From Amphirosellinia nigrospora (taxonomy: Eukaryota; Ascomycota; Sordariomycetes; Xylariales; Xylariaceae): DNA of 64,000 bases. Positions 35,985-48,401 of this stretch are shown piece by piece. The stretch lies in assembly GCA_004123355.1 (NCBI GenBank), contig SCHM01000004.1:434001-498000 (forward strand), in the 5' to 3' direction. The notes under the pieces were generated by a model, which was not told the origin of the DNA, ran no database searches, and saw only the letters and a list, made by a program, of their open reading frames with translations. The position numbers and the translations under genes are program-made. The stretch's first letter is position 1. Each line of letters begins with the position of its first letter.

Positions 35985-38182
35985 ATGCAGCGGGTTTCGT
36001 CCCTCCTCCCAAGCTGGGATCGTAATAGGTCGAGCGCCAGTAGTTACACCAGCAACCATGTTCGTAAGAACAGCGCCGAAAAGGTGCGCGGGTGGGCTGA
36101 CAAAATCCCCTCGTCCCGTTCTTCCCGACTGGCCAAGGAAGCATTCTGGCCTACCACGCTCGATAGAGAATGCGAAAAGGCCGCTCGCATATTGAAATCC
36201 TTTTGCAGTATGTCCGATACCCTTGCGCTACCGAGAACGGCCAAATCCCGTCGCAGCTTTAGCTGATGTCCTACTAACACTAACCAACAGGCGACGGCTT
36301 CTCGACATCCGACGAACGACCCGGAAGTCCCTCGACACACTCGAGCGCACAATCTTCGAGCAAGATATTAAAGAAGATACCCCCAGGTTAATACAAAATG
36401 CTGTCGGGCTGGCCATTTTCACGTCGATGCGGTCGGGGCTATGGACCTCGGGCTCAGGAGGTAGCGGTATTTTGATTGCGCGGAAAACCGATGGCACCTG
36501 GTCTCCGCCATCGGGTCTAGAGCTGCAGACGCCGAGTTTGGGTTTCGTCATCGGTGTGGATATATACGACTGTGTTTTAATTATCAACAACTTCACGGTT
36601 CTCGAAGCGTTTGCGCGGCCCAAGTTCACACTAGGCACAGACGTCATTCTGTCTACCGGCCCGCTGGTATCATTGGGTTTGCTTGAGAACGATGTTACAT
36701 GGACTGACTTAAGCGATGCTGCTACCACATACGTGAAAGCGAAGGGCCAGTTTTCCGATGTCAAATTGGAAGGCACTATCCTTCAGGAGCGGAAGGATGA
36801 AAATGAGAGATTCTACGGCATGACATTGGGGTAGCAAAAATATTGTCGGGGATATCAACCAAAGTCTACCCCAGTTGAGGTCTTTGACAGAAGTGCTAAA
36901 AGCTGCCGAAGGACGGGTGGACTATGATACAGCTCTAGTTGACTCCCTTTCATCTCAACCCGTCCCAGGCGATGCCACGATAGAGCCGTCGGCTACGCCG
37001 GTCTTGGGACCTAGTTTCGGAGTCCCTACTATCGATGACCCGGACCCTTTCGGCGTTTTAGCTCTCGAGATGGCTGGCATTGGCATTCGCGAGGCTGGTT
37101 CGCATCTACGGCCTGAGAGCAGTCAATTTGAGTTCCATCCAAGCCCCACTAGCCCAATCTTCCCCAAGGTAAAGCGAGAGAGCGTGGATACAGCTATATC
37201 GCGTAGTAATCGAGGTAGCTACATGTCTAACAAGACAGTTGGCACTGACAAGAGTCAAACTACGGATGCCTGTACTCAAACATTTTCAGCGACGCCGGAA
37301 ACAACGCCAACTCATAGCCAAAGCCAAAGCGAGGACGGCCACCATCAACATTCGTCTGACGAGGTTCACGAAACTAAGGAGCTAGTAGAGATTGACTATA
37401 CTAAGATTGACATCAGCTCTCTGCGGATGCTCTCAAATTTCCCCGACCTGGAGGAGACGATACGCGAGCCGTCACAAAATACCGGTGACACATCAACGAG
37501 ATCTGATATAGATGGCCAGGAGGAGAAAAATGAAAGGAACGGATCCACAGAGAAGGAGGGCATTCGCAGCCCCACCCCCGCAACGGATAACGGGATCAAC
37601 GACGACGCAGACGACGAGGAAGATGAGGAGGATGATGGGCATAGCAGCATCTATAACCAAGACGAGGACGCCACTGAAAGCGAGATGGACTCTGACTTTG
37701 ATGACGAATTAGACGACGAGGACGAAGCAGTCGTCTTTGAAATTGCCACAGCACAGGCACCAACTCGGGTGGCCATGGTTGGAACCCAGGTGATGCAAGC
37801 CAAGGGGGCTGTAGTCACCATTCCAAAGAGAGTGGCCCCACCTCTCCCGCTCCGGAGCCCTGCCCGTGCTTCACGGAGGCGAAGTCAAATGCTTGATGTC
37901 GGCAGTATGGTGAGCAGCCCTTTACGGAAGGAATTCGATGTGGTGGAAACATCAGGTGGTGATACACCTAGGGCTTCCAAGATTCTAGAGTCTACGTCAA
38001 ACGAGATAACCCAGGTTTCCGATGCCGCTGTCCTCGATACCTTTACAGATTCGAAAACGACTTCAGCACCTGCAATTCAGGAGCGATCCGTGAAGCGAGC
38101 GAGCCATCCAGTACAGACTTTATCGGCGGCAGGACAGGCCGCTATAGGTGCTGGCCATAAGGCAACAGCCTCGGTGGCTTGA
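35985..38182 (+). CDS. SYLF-domain (Ysc84/SH3YL1-like) protein with long acidic tail
   Basis: The SYLF domain binds lipids and actin in the Ysc84 family, which acts at endocytic actin patches. It runs from CEKAARILKSFC through ILKKIPPRLIQNAVGLAIF, the core MRSGLWTSGSGGSGILIARK and LGFVIGVDIYDCVLIINN, to LRSLTEVLKAAEGRVDYD. The intron is 36208-36290 (GTATGT..CAACAG). Three missing bases, in a C run near 36383, at 36830 and in a C run near 36871, break the frame; restoring them gives 706 codons. Yeast Ysc84 ends in an SH3 domain; here the last 400 residues are disordered and rich in D/E (DDEEDEEDDGHSS and SDFDDELDDEDE) with a proline-rich RVAPPLPLRSPARASRRR segment that could itself be an SH3 ligand. 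No SH3 fold is visible. Confidence 0.88.
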
Positions 38183-38896
38183 TACGTGCGAGCTTCCACT
38201 TCTACTTTGGGTTATGTGTAATACGACAACGTCTATCGACTTATGGTCACTTTGGGCAATGCATGGGTAGGTTACGAGAATGGGGGAAAACATTCATGAG
38301 TGCCAGCTGGAAAGGCTGTTGTATCATCAGGGCTCGGGTTTCTAGTAAGGGGCTTATTGACGGGTTAGGGAGTCGACTGCATTTAACAATACCCTGATCA
38401 GCGTTGTTTTATTGTTTGCTATTTACACGACTGTACATATTGTACTTAATTTTAACAAGACATTATTACGGGCGCGGGGATTCATGCGCATGGGAACAGG
38501 CGCTGGCAAAATGGGTTTGTACAGTCACGGTTAGTCAAGCACGCGTTATCGAGAGTGGCGGCGTATCTCTTATCTGCGTTGAAGCGAGGTTTTTAGTGGT
38601 AGATATTAGAGATATTAGTCTAGCCTGCGACGACTACCTACGGTATCTATAGCGTGCGTAGGTAGCATGTGTTGTTATGGTACGTAGGTACTTGTCAGTC
38701 ATGCACTCTACCTCGACGCTTTTAATTTCTGAAGACGAGACCACATCAAAAGCACTCTCTCCCACCTTGTGCCAACTTAAGTAGTCTGCCTTTCTCTATC
38801 TCCCACACATCGCGCTCCTAACACTCTCCCACCCCCTACCCTTCCATCCGACCACTTCCTTTGGAAACAAAATAAGGTCCAATTCCTGTGCTCGAT
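38183..38896. other. Intergenic, promoter of the ARP9 locus
   Basis: About 0.7 kb between two plus-strand genes. The last 180 bp is CT-rich (CTCTCCCACC, CACTCTCCCACCCCCTACCC), which looks like a fungal promoter pyrimidine tract. No gene is seen. Confidence 0.55.
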
Positions 38897-39629
38897 ATGC
38901 CCCGGCGTCTCAACGGCCGAGGTGGGTCTCGCCCACCCGGAACCGCGCCGGCGGTGCAGGCTAATGGTGAATCACGGTAAGCCACTCCATCCACACACAG
39001 CTCGTCTAGGTTCCGTCAGCCGCGACGACTCAGCCGCGATGACTCAGCCACGGCAAAAGGCAATCGCCACAGTCAAAAGACCCAGATACTGATGAATTGT
39101 TACTGTGCCTAGGCCGAAGGACCGGGGCCTCCTCCACAATGACACTTCCCTCCAGCCACAGAATCAGTTGCAGGAAACCGAGACCCAGCTAGGACAGCTA
39201 CAGCTACAGCAACAGCTACAGCAGACTCAGCAAGCACCTACCCCCACCAGCACCAGTATCGAGCCCACAAGCAGCACCCGCACCCGCCACTAGAAGCGCG
39301 TTGGTTCACGCGAGCTTGTGGCCATTCGACTGCCACACTGGGCCGACACCTCGTCTTCAGACGCAACCTCATCCGACGACAGTGGTCTGCTCGAAGAACC
39401 AGGGCCGCCACCAAAACAACAGTGGCTCGCTCAATCCCCCCGAGACACCCACCAAGAAGCACAAGTTTGCAAAGGTTGTGTCTACGCCGCGTCGACAGCG
39501 AGCTCTACGCAGAGAAATTCTACGCGAGCTCCAGGAGTTTGCCGACGACAACGAGCACTCGAGCGCGCCCGACCCCGACGGCGAGAACGAGACACTTGAC
39601 GATCTCGCCAGCATGTCCCAGCAAGGCAA
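38897..39629 (+). CDS. Unresolved upstream exons: Arp9 N-terminal extension or separate gene
   Basis: Exon 1 (38897-38976) reads MPRRLNGRGGSRPPG and ends in a proper donor (CG|GTAAGC). The acceptor CCTAG at 39112 continues in frame with PKDRGLLHNDTSLQ and a glutamine-rich stretch (LQLQQQLQQTQQA). Later pieces in shifted frames look coding: HWADTSSSDATSSDDSG, then PPETPTKKHKFAKVV and RREILRELQEFADDNEHSS. Several one-base slips would be needed to join them. Adding two run-bases near 39630-39634 would fuse this to Arp9 (SMSQQGK then MAAEDQ), but Arp9 of other fungi starts about ten residues before its PGSQTT motif, so this may be a separate gene or leader. I do not recognise a family. Confidence 0.4.
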
Positions 39630-41831
39630 ATGGCGCCGAGGACCAGGTTCTCGTCATCTGCCCCGGCAGCCAGACTACCATGGCCCAGCTGGGGTGCAGT
39701 GAGCTGACCCCGCCTGCGCATCGCATACCCACGAGGATGTTCAAAGATGAAGACAGCGAAGGATACCTACCTTACTACACATTTAAGCGTAAGAAGGCTA
39801 AGACGGCGGCGCCAGTCGACGGTGCGAATGAAGACGACGAGTGGGAATATGTCGAGGACCGTGACAGCGTTGAGGGCGCCATCTATCCATTGCAAGGTAC
39901 GTTTGACAGGACAAGTCTCACGAATTGCGTGAGCACCTCTAGCATACAACCGTGATGGCTACGTGGCTGGCACTATCAAATGCATACAATAACAGCTGCT
40001 AACAATCAGATTACAGGTGGGCGCATAGTGAATATGCCAGCCTTTCTCGCTTTTCTCGAACACGTACACAGTCTCCTCACAACAACATATCATAATACCC
40101 CAATTGTCCTGATGGCTTCACCACAATGGACGCGCCAGATTGCGAGGTGCTAGCGGCTACATATTCGAGAGAACCAAAACGCCAGCACTATGTCTCTTCA
40201 TAGCGCCATCGCCTCCCAATACGGCCTCAAATGGCCCACTATGACGGTTGTGGACATCGGGTTCGAGAAGGTCGATGTGACTTGCATTTATGACAGCAAT
40301 ATTGTTAGCCATAAAGATCTGGGGTTTCCAACACCCGAACGAGAGATTTCCGGCGGAGAAGTCTTCACGCAGAAGTTGTTGTCGTTACTGAAACACAAAG
40401 GTTTCACCTATGAAATGGCCGAGCAATTAAAAAAGAGTCCCATATGCGAGGTTCTACCATACGCACCCGAGCTGGAAGAGCTTATGGAACTTCCCACAGA
40501 GACACAAGCAGCGGCAAGTCAAGGACCTACGCAAGCGACTAGCACCACTAGCACAGAGGCGCCCAAAATTATGGAACCGGCAAAACCGGCCTTGACTACC
40601 GACAATGATACTGAGACTGGCGACGCTAAGGAAGCGGATGAAGGCGTCCTAGACGTGGCTAATATCGTTACGAGCGGTAACACGCGGGAATTCCTCGCCA
40701 AGCGAGAAAGGGAGAAGGCGGAAAAGGCCAAGACGAAGAAGCAAGGCAAAGGTCAGGAAACTGAGTCTGCTGCGGCAAAGCCTGCCCGATTACCCAACTC
40801 CAAACGGATGACGAATATATTTCACTACGAAGATCTGGAGCACGAAGATGTGCAAGTGCCGACCTCGGATGGCGCACCCAAATCTGACTCTGCGGCTATA
40901 GGAAATGCTGCAGCAATGGTCAACACGGCACCAGCAACAACGGAAAGTGGGCTGACAGGCCGAGAGGCTAAACCAGAAGTTCAATCTTCGGAGGGCGAAC
41001 CAGCAAATGGGCAGGCCGGCGTGGAGCAATCCACTGAGCCTGTTAAAACGGTAACAGAACGCCGGACGAAACGAGTGCGCAAGGACATTGAAGTTGGTCT
41101 TGAGAGGTTTCTCTTCGCGGATCGCGGCGAAGTGAACCGGATTACGGATACGATATACCGTGCGATTCAGAGTATTGATGATATCTACAGGCGATCTGCT
41201 TGCTGGGATAACATTATCTTTGTTGGCAATGGCAGCCGTCTCCGAGGTCTCAAAGACAACATCATGCAGACACTAGCCGCTCGGCATCTAATCTCTCCTA
41301 GCACTGCCACCATTTTCACATCGGAGCTCCCTTCTAACATGGCGACTCCAAGTGGCACTGGTTCGCAAACCCCAACCGGCTCTTTTACAGGCCAACTGCC
41401 TACCACAAGCTCAGTAAATCCCCTGCTGCAGGCGGCCACCACCGCTTCGCTCGGCATCCCAGGTCAAGCACACGCGCCCGGCTCCACTGCTGGTGACGGT
41501 ACCAGCCACCATTCTCATGGACAGACACCAATGAGCATAAAGCAGGCTGCCCAGCCGACGTATCTCGCCGACTGGACCAAGAATGGCTTCGAAGAGGCGA
41601 TGTTCCTGGGCTCGCTCGTCGCTGCCCGCCTGGCTTTCTGTATACACAACTTGGATGCCGCTACTACGGAGTCTCAGCGCTACATGAGTCTCAACCGTGT
41701 CGATTACAAGTAAGTCTCTCCCTCGTACATCTCCATTTAACATTAAAAAGGCTCGCTCTAATTGTGTTGGCAGCGAGAGCGGCCCAGAGCCATCCGGTCT
41801 CACTCGATGCTGGGTTGATGGGACGGCTTGA
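39630..41831 (+). CDS. ARP9: Actin-related protein Arp9 (SWI/SNF and RSC subunit)
   Basis: Arp9, with Arp7 in yeast, forms the actin-related module on the SWI/SNF and RSC remodeller ATPase. The diagnostic N-terminus is EDQVLVICPGSQTTMAQLG, followed by HRIPTRMF. The core includes IVNMPAFLAFLEHVHSLL, PIVLMASPQWTR, SAIASQYGLKWPTMTVVDIG, the SGGEVFTQKLLSLLKHKG block and QLKKSPICEVLPYAPE. A long charged, low-complexity insert (about 150 residues, AKREREKAEKAKTKKQ) precedes a second actin-fold half (IYRAIQSIDDIYRR, NIIFVGNGSRLRGL). The introns are 39897-40016 and 41710-41773. Four one-base deletions (near 39634, 40130, 40154 and 40199) break it; restored, the length from the ATG at 39630 is 674 codons, which supports this start. 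Confidence 0.87.
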
Positions 41832-44340
41832 TGTTCTCTTTCGGTATTTCGGAGTTGGCGGTTCGTTTAAGAAGAAAAAAAAGGCGTCTTGCTTGCGAGG
41901 GAAAGCCCCTCCTGAAGCTTCCCAAGTTCTTTTGTTTCATCCTACCCTTAATTGAACCTTCTAGTCTAGTTTAGAGTATGTGCGGTTTATTCGCAATTGG
42001 TTCAAAATCGGAGCCTAGCTGGCTGGCTAGGTGACTGAGCTGGAGTTAATCCTAGCACGATCAGTCATCTATCTATGTGTCAGGCTATGGGAGGTTGCCT
42101 GGATGATAGTACTCTTGTTGTAGTATGTATGATATACCGACGGGAATAGCATGAATAGAATGCGTAGAATCGATACTTGGCTGTGTGGTTCTCTTTTATT
42201 AGGCTAAAGGGTGAATGTGGTGACGTGAGTTGAGATATAGGTAGTGGTTGGAAGTTGGAAGCTGCGGTAAACGTAAAGCTGCTCGCCCAGCACGCCGTCC
42301 GGACGGTTCATACTGACTCGTATTTTTCATTGTGTTTTCTAGGCTATGTTCTATTTTATTCTATTCTATGTCCGGGAGGCTAGCTGTGTGAGGGCAGTAT
42401 AGCTGAGAAGATGAGTTGTAGATAAGAGCAGGAACTAGAGCTAAATAGCTCTTATTTCGTAGATTCGGATGTCTTGAGCGCGTTGGATAAGACGCGGTAC
42501 TAGAGTGCGAGTAAGTTTACTTGGAGCCTTCGGTGCGCCGAAGGGGTCTTGGGCGGAGTTAGGTCGGATAGGTGTTCCTGCGACCTCTGCGGATTAGATC
42601 TTCTTTCGGTTCATCGCCCTGGCAGGCTGGCTTCGCGGCAATCTGGGTCTACGTCCTCGTATTTTATCTAGAAGCTTGGTTAGTATGGGTGTATCGTGCT
42701 CTGTTGTGTTGCCTCGTCTCGGGTCACCGCCATTCTCTGGGAAGAGAAGTTTAGAAGAGTCGACTGGAGGAGGGTTAGGGATATTCTACTACTACTGTTT
42801 GCTTTGAGGATTAGCTTTCTTCTCAAGAAGCAGCTTCGCGAAGTTCGGCGTTGCCTATGTGGAAGAGTAGTTTGATGTAATGTCGTGGCCCTACAGCTCG
42901 TAGCTCCGTATCTAGCCTGTCCCCCCTATTATCCCCTTTCTTATCTTCTTATGTATCTTTATAACCCCCAGAATTAATTCTCGCTCAGACCTTCTCCTTA
43001 GCTATGTTCGACCCCTTCATCATCGCCACCGCCTTCGCAGCCCATATCGAATGCTTCAACTACACTCAACTCTAGCGTCTCTGGTTTCCTCTTCCTCTCA
43101 ACACTGCAACCTCGCCCGGAGCCCTTTTATTTATAGACGAATTCAGAGACTTTTCCTCTTGTAAGACCTCCGAAGCTATTGTATCTAATACCCTTTCTAT
43201 CTTCCTTTGTATGTCTCGGGCTCCGTGACGGGGAAGGCTTATCTATATGACAGGTCTTGAGCTCAGGGGACTTACTACTTATGGATATAACGTATCTAAC
43301 GTATAAAATATCATCTTGTTTTCAACATAGGGTGTTCACGATCAAAGTAAGTCTCGACTTATATTTCTCCTTGTAACAATGATTTATTCTCCCTGGGACG
43401 TTGTAAGAGACGAAAAACGCCTGGTGGTGCTAAGCAAGTCGCTACTAAGATAGCAGGCTTTGCCAGCGAAGCTCTCCATCTTGAATACGCTCTAAATCGA
43501 AGTGCCCTGTAACCTACACTTAGATTTAAATTGTAGTTGTCTACTTACCTACCAGGGAGAGTCTTCCCGGGAACCCCCTTCGCTTTCGGCACGAGCGCCC
43601 CCTCCCCGTTCTTCCCTTAAAAATCCCTTGATCGCTTCCTTTAACCACATTTAAGTTTAAAGGGCTTGAAACTCTAGAGATTACTATGTAGGAGCTCGAG
43701 TACGTAAGCTAAACTTAATGTTTAGAGTTGTGGTTACTTCTTTATTAGTGAACTGACCAATGAATAACTTTTAAAGTTCGAAGGGGTTCCGGATATGAAT
43801 CTCTCAAGCTCCGCCTCCTAAAGCTAGTCAAAGCTTCCCAACAATGTATGAGGTTATACTGCCAACTGTACAGTATTGAATAATACATACGATATATATA
43901 GAACTTACTGGCATAGCTTTTAGAACCTTGTGTGTTAAGCTATCGGTTGAAAAAAAATTAAGGTGAGGATTATGTGAATCAAATAGGCCGCGTCTCTAGT
44001 TTAGCTACAGCAAACACTACGATAGTTAGTTCTTTTAGGCATTCAGATCTGAAACTTTTTTGCACAGATACAAGATTTAACATCGTAATAAGTTTTCGAT
44101 CAAGGTTTATCATGAGCCAGCCTATAGATCTTGCTAACCCCTTTTCCTTGCTCGTAGCCGGTTTTACAGTTTGCCTCATCGCCTCACCTTGGACCTTCCC
44201 CTTTCCCACTTCTCTGGTTTCTGCTAGGGCTCTGCTGCTCGTCATCATGCACAATCAAACTTCTCCCCGGATAGCTTCGTCCATAAACCAGACCTGCATA
44301 GCTTCGTAAAACACAGCTTCGACCCATTGCTTCACGTATT
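41832..44340. other. 2.5 kb intergenic; possible decayed coding sequence on the minus strand
   Basis: No intact gene. On the minus strand between about 42440 and 42860 there are protein-like stretches (FPENGGDPRRGNTTEHDT, AQDPFGAPKAPSKLT, RTLVPRLIQRAQDIR) separated by stops, one of which (TAA after NRKKI) could be a CAA changed by C-to-T mutation. Another fragment near 43565-43620 reads KNGEGALVPKAKGVPGK. These may be remnants of an old gene or transposon; I cannot name it. A perfect hairpin CCTTCGG..CCGAAGG lies at about 42527-42544. A 111-codon plus-strand frame at 43974-44309 has no recognised motif. Confidence 0.3.
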
Positions 44341-45853
44341 TTAAACACGTCCACAACGCATATATGTCAATGATTGACGATGTAGACCGATTTTCACGGG
44401 GCCGTAGATGTTGATGGCGATGCCTGAGTCGCAGGCAAAATACATGAACCAGTCATCTGATAGCACCTCGATCAGGGCACGGATACTAGCTTCGGAAACG
44501 TAGTGTGAGTGGTGTTAGAGAGATATGACTGTGGTGTTGGTGGGTGGAGACAGTCATGGAGCATTTTCATATGCTTGTGCCAAGCGGCGGTCCAAAGCCC
44601 AAGCCGTATAAGCGGATCCTCCCGTGAAGAGGTGAGTTCCGTCGCGATGGACATGGCGATCGGGTTATGCACGAGTAGGAGGCCTGCATTGACAGTGTGG
44701 TTGACGGAACTGACGCGCCATGTCTCATCAGAAATGGTGTCATCTATGACTTCTAGGAGCGGCTCTTTTCTCCCAATATTCATCAGTACCACGTAGTCGA
44801 CGTACTTGGTTCCGCGACGGCTACAGAACGCGTCTAGACCGACTCGCTTGTGGTCCAGCGTCTCGTCGTGAGAACTCCCGGCGACGGAGAGGTCGTCGGA
44901 GTCTACTGAAGCGAGTGAAACCGAACAAGCTAACTTGGGCTGGGCCGGCCCAGACATCCACGGGATCGCGGTGCCTGCGATAGTCGCCCCCTGACGATAT
45001 CGAACTCTGCGACTACGGGATTGGAATCCTCGTGGGTCTCGTGCCCTGGGTAGCCCGATATGCCTGGCATAAAAACCTGATTAAGAAGCGGTGTGTGAAC
45101 GTAGTAGTTCCAACCGTCCAGCGTACGCCGTTGTTTATACAGGCCTCTGCCTCGTCGATGATACGACAGAGGTGAAAATGCGTGCTATATGCATCTGATG
45201 ATGGTTGCGCAACTGACCATGTGCCAAAAAGGCTATCAGGGAGGTCTCGACGTTCCATTTGCTCAACTTGTCTGCGCACCTCGTGCGGCACGATGTGCTG
45301 TCTGAACAAGGCCGCATTCTGGATATATCTATACAGATCCCTGATGTCTTCCGGGATCTGGTCAGCGGTTCTGGGAGCCCCCTTGATCAAGACCGGCTTT
45401 TCGAGCAGAGCGAGGGACTCTCGAGACTCGAGTCTTGTCCCAGCGCGTTTGCCTACCTGCTCGAGTAGGGAGCATGCTAGACGAGACTCTTCTAAGATGG
45501 GGTGCTCAGAGGCCACGCCGAAGCCTTCACCAAGTTAGTATAAAGGACCAAGATTCACTGTAAGAAACGGTCTTACATTGGTCATCGGGGCCATCGTTGC
45601 CTGGCTTCTGGGGTATTAGAGCTTTATCCTCAGTACTTATCATCAGAGGGCCGCCGGCTGCGTCGTATGGATGAACAAAGGTGTCGACGTTAGTATCGAC
45701 ACCAGGTATGCCATCATAACACGGCCGCTTGGCGAGAGGTCCATGGCCGTCTGGTCCCGATTCGTCTGGCTCGGGCTGTTTACTAGTAGGGACGAACTGT
45801 CTGACTGAGTCGATCCAGTCTTCGATGTCGCGCGACGTAACCACACTGCTCAA
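44341..45853 (-). CDS. PD-(D/E)XK-like fungal protein (PDDEXK_12 type), catalytic motif altered
   Basis: The layout matches a fungal family of about 450-500 residues with a C-terminal restriction-nuclease-like fold. It opens SRDIEDWIDSVRQF, then a disordered region, IPEDIRDLYRYIQNAALF, a coiled middle part, then KYVDYVVLMNI, VSSVNHTVNAGLLLVHNP, IAMSIATEL, RLGLWTAAWHKHMKML and a C-terminal DWFMYFACDSG..IYGPVKIG. In relatives I recall, the strand after NP carries an E-x-K (as in SIETK); here it reads SIATEL, so the nuclease centre looks lost. The intron is 45525-45576 (GTAAGA..CTAAC..GAAG). Frame slips are needed near 45045, 44978 and 44475 (run deletions). The start is unresolved: the first coding block begins near 45850 with a TTG, and a short upstream exon is possible. 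Confidence 0.65.
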
Positions 45854-46496
45854 CGATTAGAGACACGATAATTAAGAGAGCAAACGGTAACACCTTTGAG
45901 ACACACAGACAGACACGTGCTGCATACACACGAGTTGACGGGTATATCAAATAGTCATCCATTCAGGAGTGAAACAGATGCTACGATTTGTAACTCCTCT
46001 AGATCTCTATATATGTATGCTATAAACTTTATTTTGCCTCTTTGCTTGTTTCAGGTTTCCTGTATAAATTTTTTGATTATAACTTTCGCGCATACTTTCA
46101 AGTATCTCGACTCTATTTATCAAGTTATTTTCCATGAGACATGGCGCGGATGTTAGATAGCAAGGCTACCTACTTATACACTCCGTTTAGCCTTGAATGT
46201 TATACTCTATTCACGATTCACAGTGTCGACCGTACAGTGTTCTTACTACCTAAAGCACAGTATAGATTAACTTGCGTGCATGTTAAGTACCTAGGTACCT
46301 AGGTAGGTACAGCACTACAAACAGCCCCACACCCCACCAAACTCGCCGTCAAAATATTCGGGCAACACTCAAATTTCGATTCCACGCCACTTGCGACGAC
46401 GAAGCAGAGCAACTTTCTTTCCGTTCCCACGTTGCTTCCCACTGTCACCCGCAATACGATCGCACTGACAGAGACAGCATTGCATTGCATTGCATA
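45854..46496. other. Divergent promoter region, PD-(D/E)XK-like gene / eIF3d
   Basis: About 0.64 kb. A TACCTAGGTACCTAGGTAGG burst lies near 46288-46307, and GCATTGCATTGCATT repeats sit immediately upstream of the eIF3d start. No other feature is seen. Confidence 0.6.
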
Positions 46497-48401
46497 ATGG
46501 ATCAGAAATCGCTGGCCGACCTGATCGCGGCCCTGCCCGACGGCGACGGATGGGGCCCGGCCACGACGACCGAGACGACGCTGAATGGCGTGCCGTATGC
46601 GCCCTTTTCCAAGGGCGACAAGCTGGGGCGCATGGCCGACTGGACCGCCGATGGCAAGGACGGCAGAGATGGCCGTGGCGGCAGACAGCAGTACAACCGC
46701 AACTACAGGGGTAAGCAAGCGACCACATGGAATAGAGAGGGGGGGCAGAGGGAGAGGGTGACGGCGAGAGGGAGAGTGTGAGAGAATGTATGAGAATATA
46801 TGAGAGATGCTGACCCCGATGTTGTCGCGCAGATCAGCAGATTTATGGCGCCGGTAGTGCCGCGCTATTCACTGCTCCCGTTGCCGAGGCCGATGAGAAC
46901 ACCTTCTCCGTCGTTAGTCGAGAACCCACCAAGACGAGATACGGACGAGGCGCCGTCTTCACCCGTGGTGGCCGTGGTCAGAGAGGTGCTAATCAAGCCC
47001 GCGGCGGTCGCGCTACCCTCACGCGCCCTGGCCGTGGTGGTCAGCAAGGCTACAACTACGACAACCGGGGCGGTCGCTACAACGCTTCTCGTGGTGGTCG
47101 CCGCTTCGGCTGGAAAGATTACGACAAGCCAGCCAGGAACCGCGATGCGTCTATCAACATCAAGCCCGAGTGGCAGCTTCTGGAGGAGATCGACTTCAAC
47201 AGATTGAGCAAGCTCAACCTAGATGCCGACGAGGGCGAGGATCTCGGCAGCTACGGTTTCCTCTACTACTACGACAGATCCTACGAGCCGCCCGTCAAGT
47301 CGGCCGAGCGACGGTTGACCGCCATTGACCGCGCCACATACAACGTCACAACAACATCAGACCCTATCATCCAAGAGCTAGCTGAGAGGGACGAGGCCAC
47401 CATCTTCGCCACGGATAGCATTCTGTCTATGCTGATGTGCTCGACACGGTCTGTTTACCCCTGGGATCTTGTTATCGTCAGGCAAGGCAACAAGATCTTC
47501 CTCGACAAGCGCGACAATGCCACGCTAGACATGGTTACCGTGAACGAGAACGCCGCCGATGCGCCTATGGAGGCCTCTGACGGCGCCAAAGACAGCATCA
47601 ATAACCCTACAGCGCTTTCCGAGGAGGCCACCTATATCAACCACAACTTCGCCAACCAGGTTGTCTTGGAGAGCGAGTCGTCCAAGGTCAACATGTCCAA
47701 CGAGAACCCCTTCTACAACGAGGCCGAGGAGACCGAGCCACCTGCGAGCAAGACGTACAAGTACCGCAAGTTCGACCTATCCACGAGCGACGAGGAGCCG
47801 ATGTACCTCGTAGTCCGAACCGAGATCGATGCGGTCCAGAAGAACGCCAGCAACGGCGAGGACCAGCAACTCACCCTCAAGGCGCTCAACGAGTTTGACA
47901 GCAAGGCTCAGGGCAGTGGCGGCGCTCTCGATTGGAGATCCAAGCTCGTCAGCCAGCGTGGTGCCGTGGTAGCCACCGAGATGAAGAACAACAGCGTCAA
48001 GCTCGCCCGGTGGACCGTACAGAGTATCCTGGCCAAGGCCGATGTGATGAAGCTTGGGTTCGTATTCTATTCTGTTTCGCCTGTCATCCGTGGACATAAG
48101 CTAACCTAGTTCTAGATTCGTGTCCCGAGCCAACCCCAAGTCCAACGATAAGCATGTTATTCTCGGTGTGATAGGCTGGAAACCCAAGGACTTCGCCAAC
48201 CAAATGAACCTCTCGTTGGCCAACGGCTGGGGTATCGTCCGTACCATTTCCGACATGTGCCTGAAGCGAGAGGAGGGCAAGTTTGTGCTCGTAAAGGATC
48301 CAAACAAATCGATCCTCCGACTGTACGAGGTGCCGGCTGGCAGCTTCGATGACGACGGCGAGGAAGAGACGATCGCAGAGACTGAGAATGGGGATAATTA
48401 A
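46497..48401 (+). CDS. MOE1: Translation initiation factor eIF3 subunit D
   Basis: eIF3d is a peripheral subunit of the eIF3 complex and in animals binds the 5' cap of selected mRNAs. The start [20 protein letters not shown] is followed by [16 protein letters not shown]. An RGG-rich basic region ([33 protein letters not shown]) precedes the conserved core: [80 protein letters not shown] and the end [12 protein letters not shown] with an acidic tail. The introns are 46711-46832 and 48058-48115 (donor GTTCGT). The exons total exactly 575 codons with no frame break. This makes it a useful control: correct frame is possible over 1.7 kb in this assembly. Confidence 0.96.

Noticed and set aside
36228-36776. 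182-codon antisense frame within the SYLF gene
   Set aside because: It is the mirror of the conserved SYLF coding exon and shows no independent motif.
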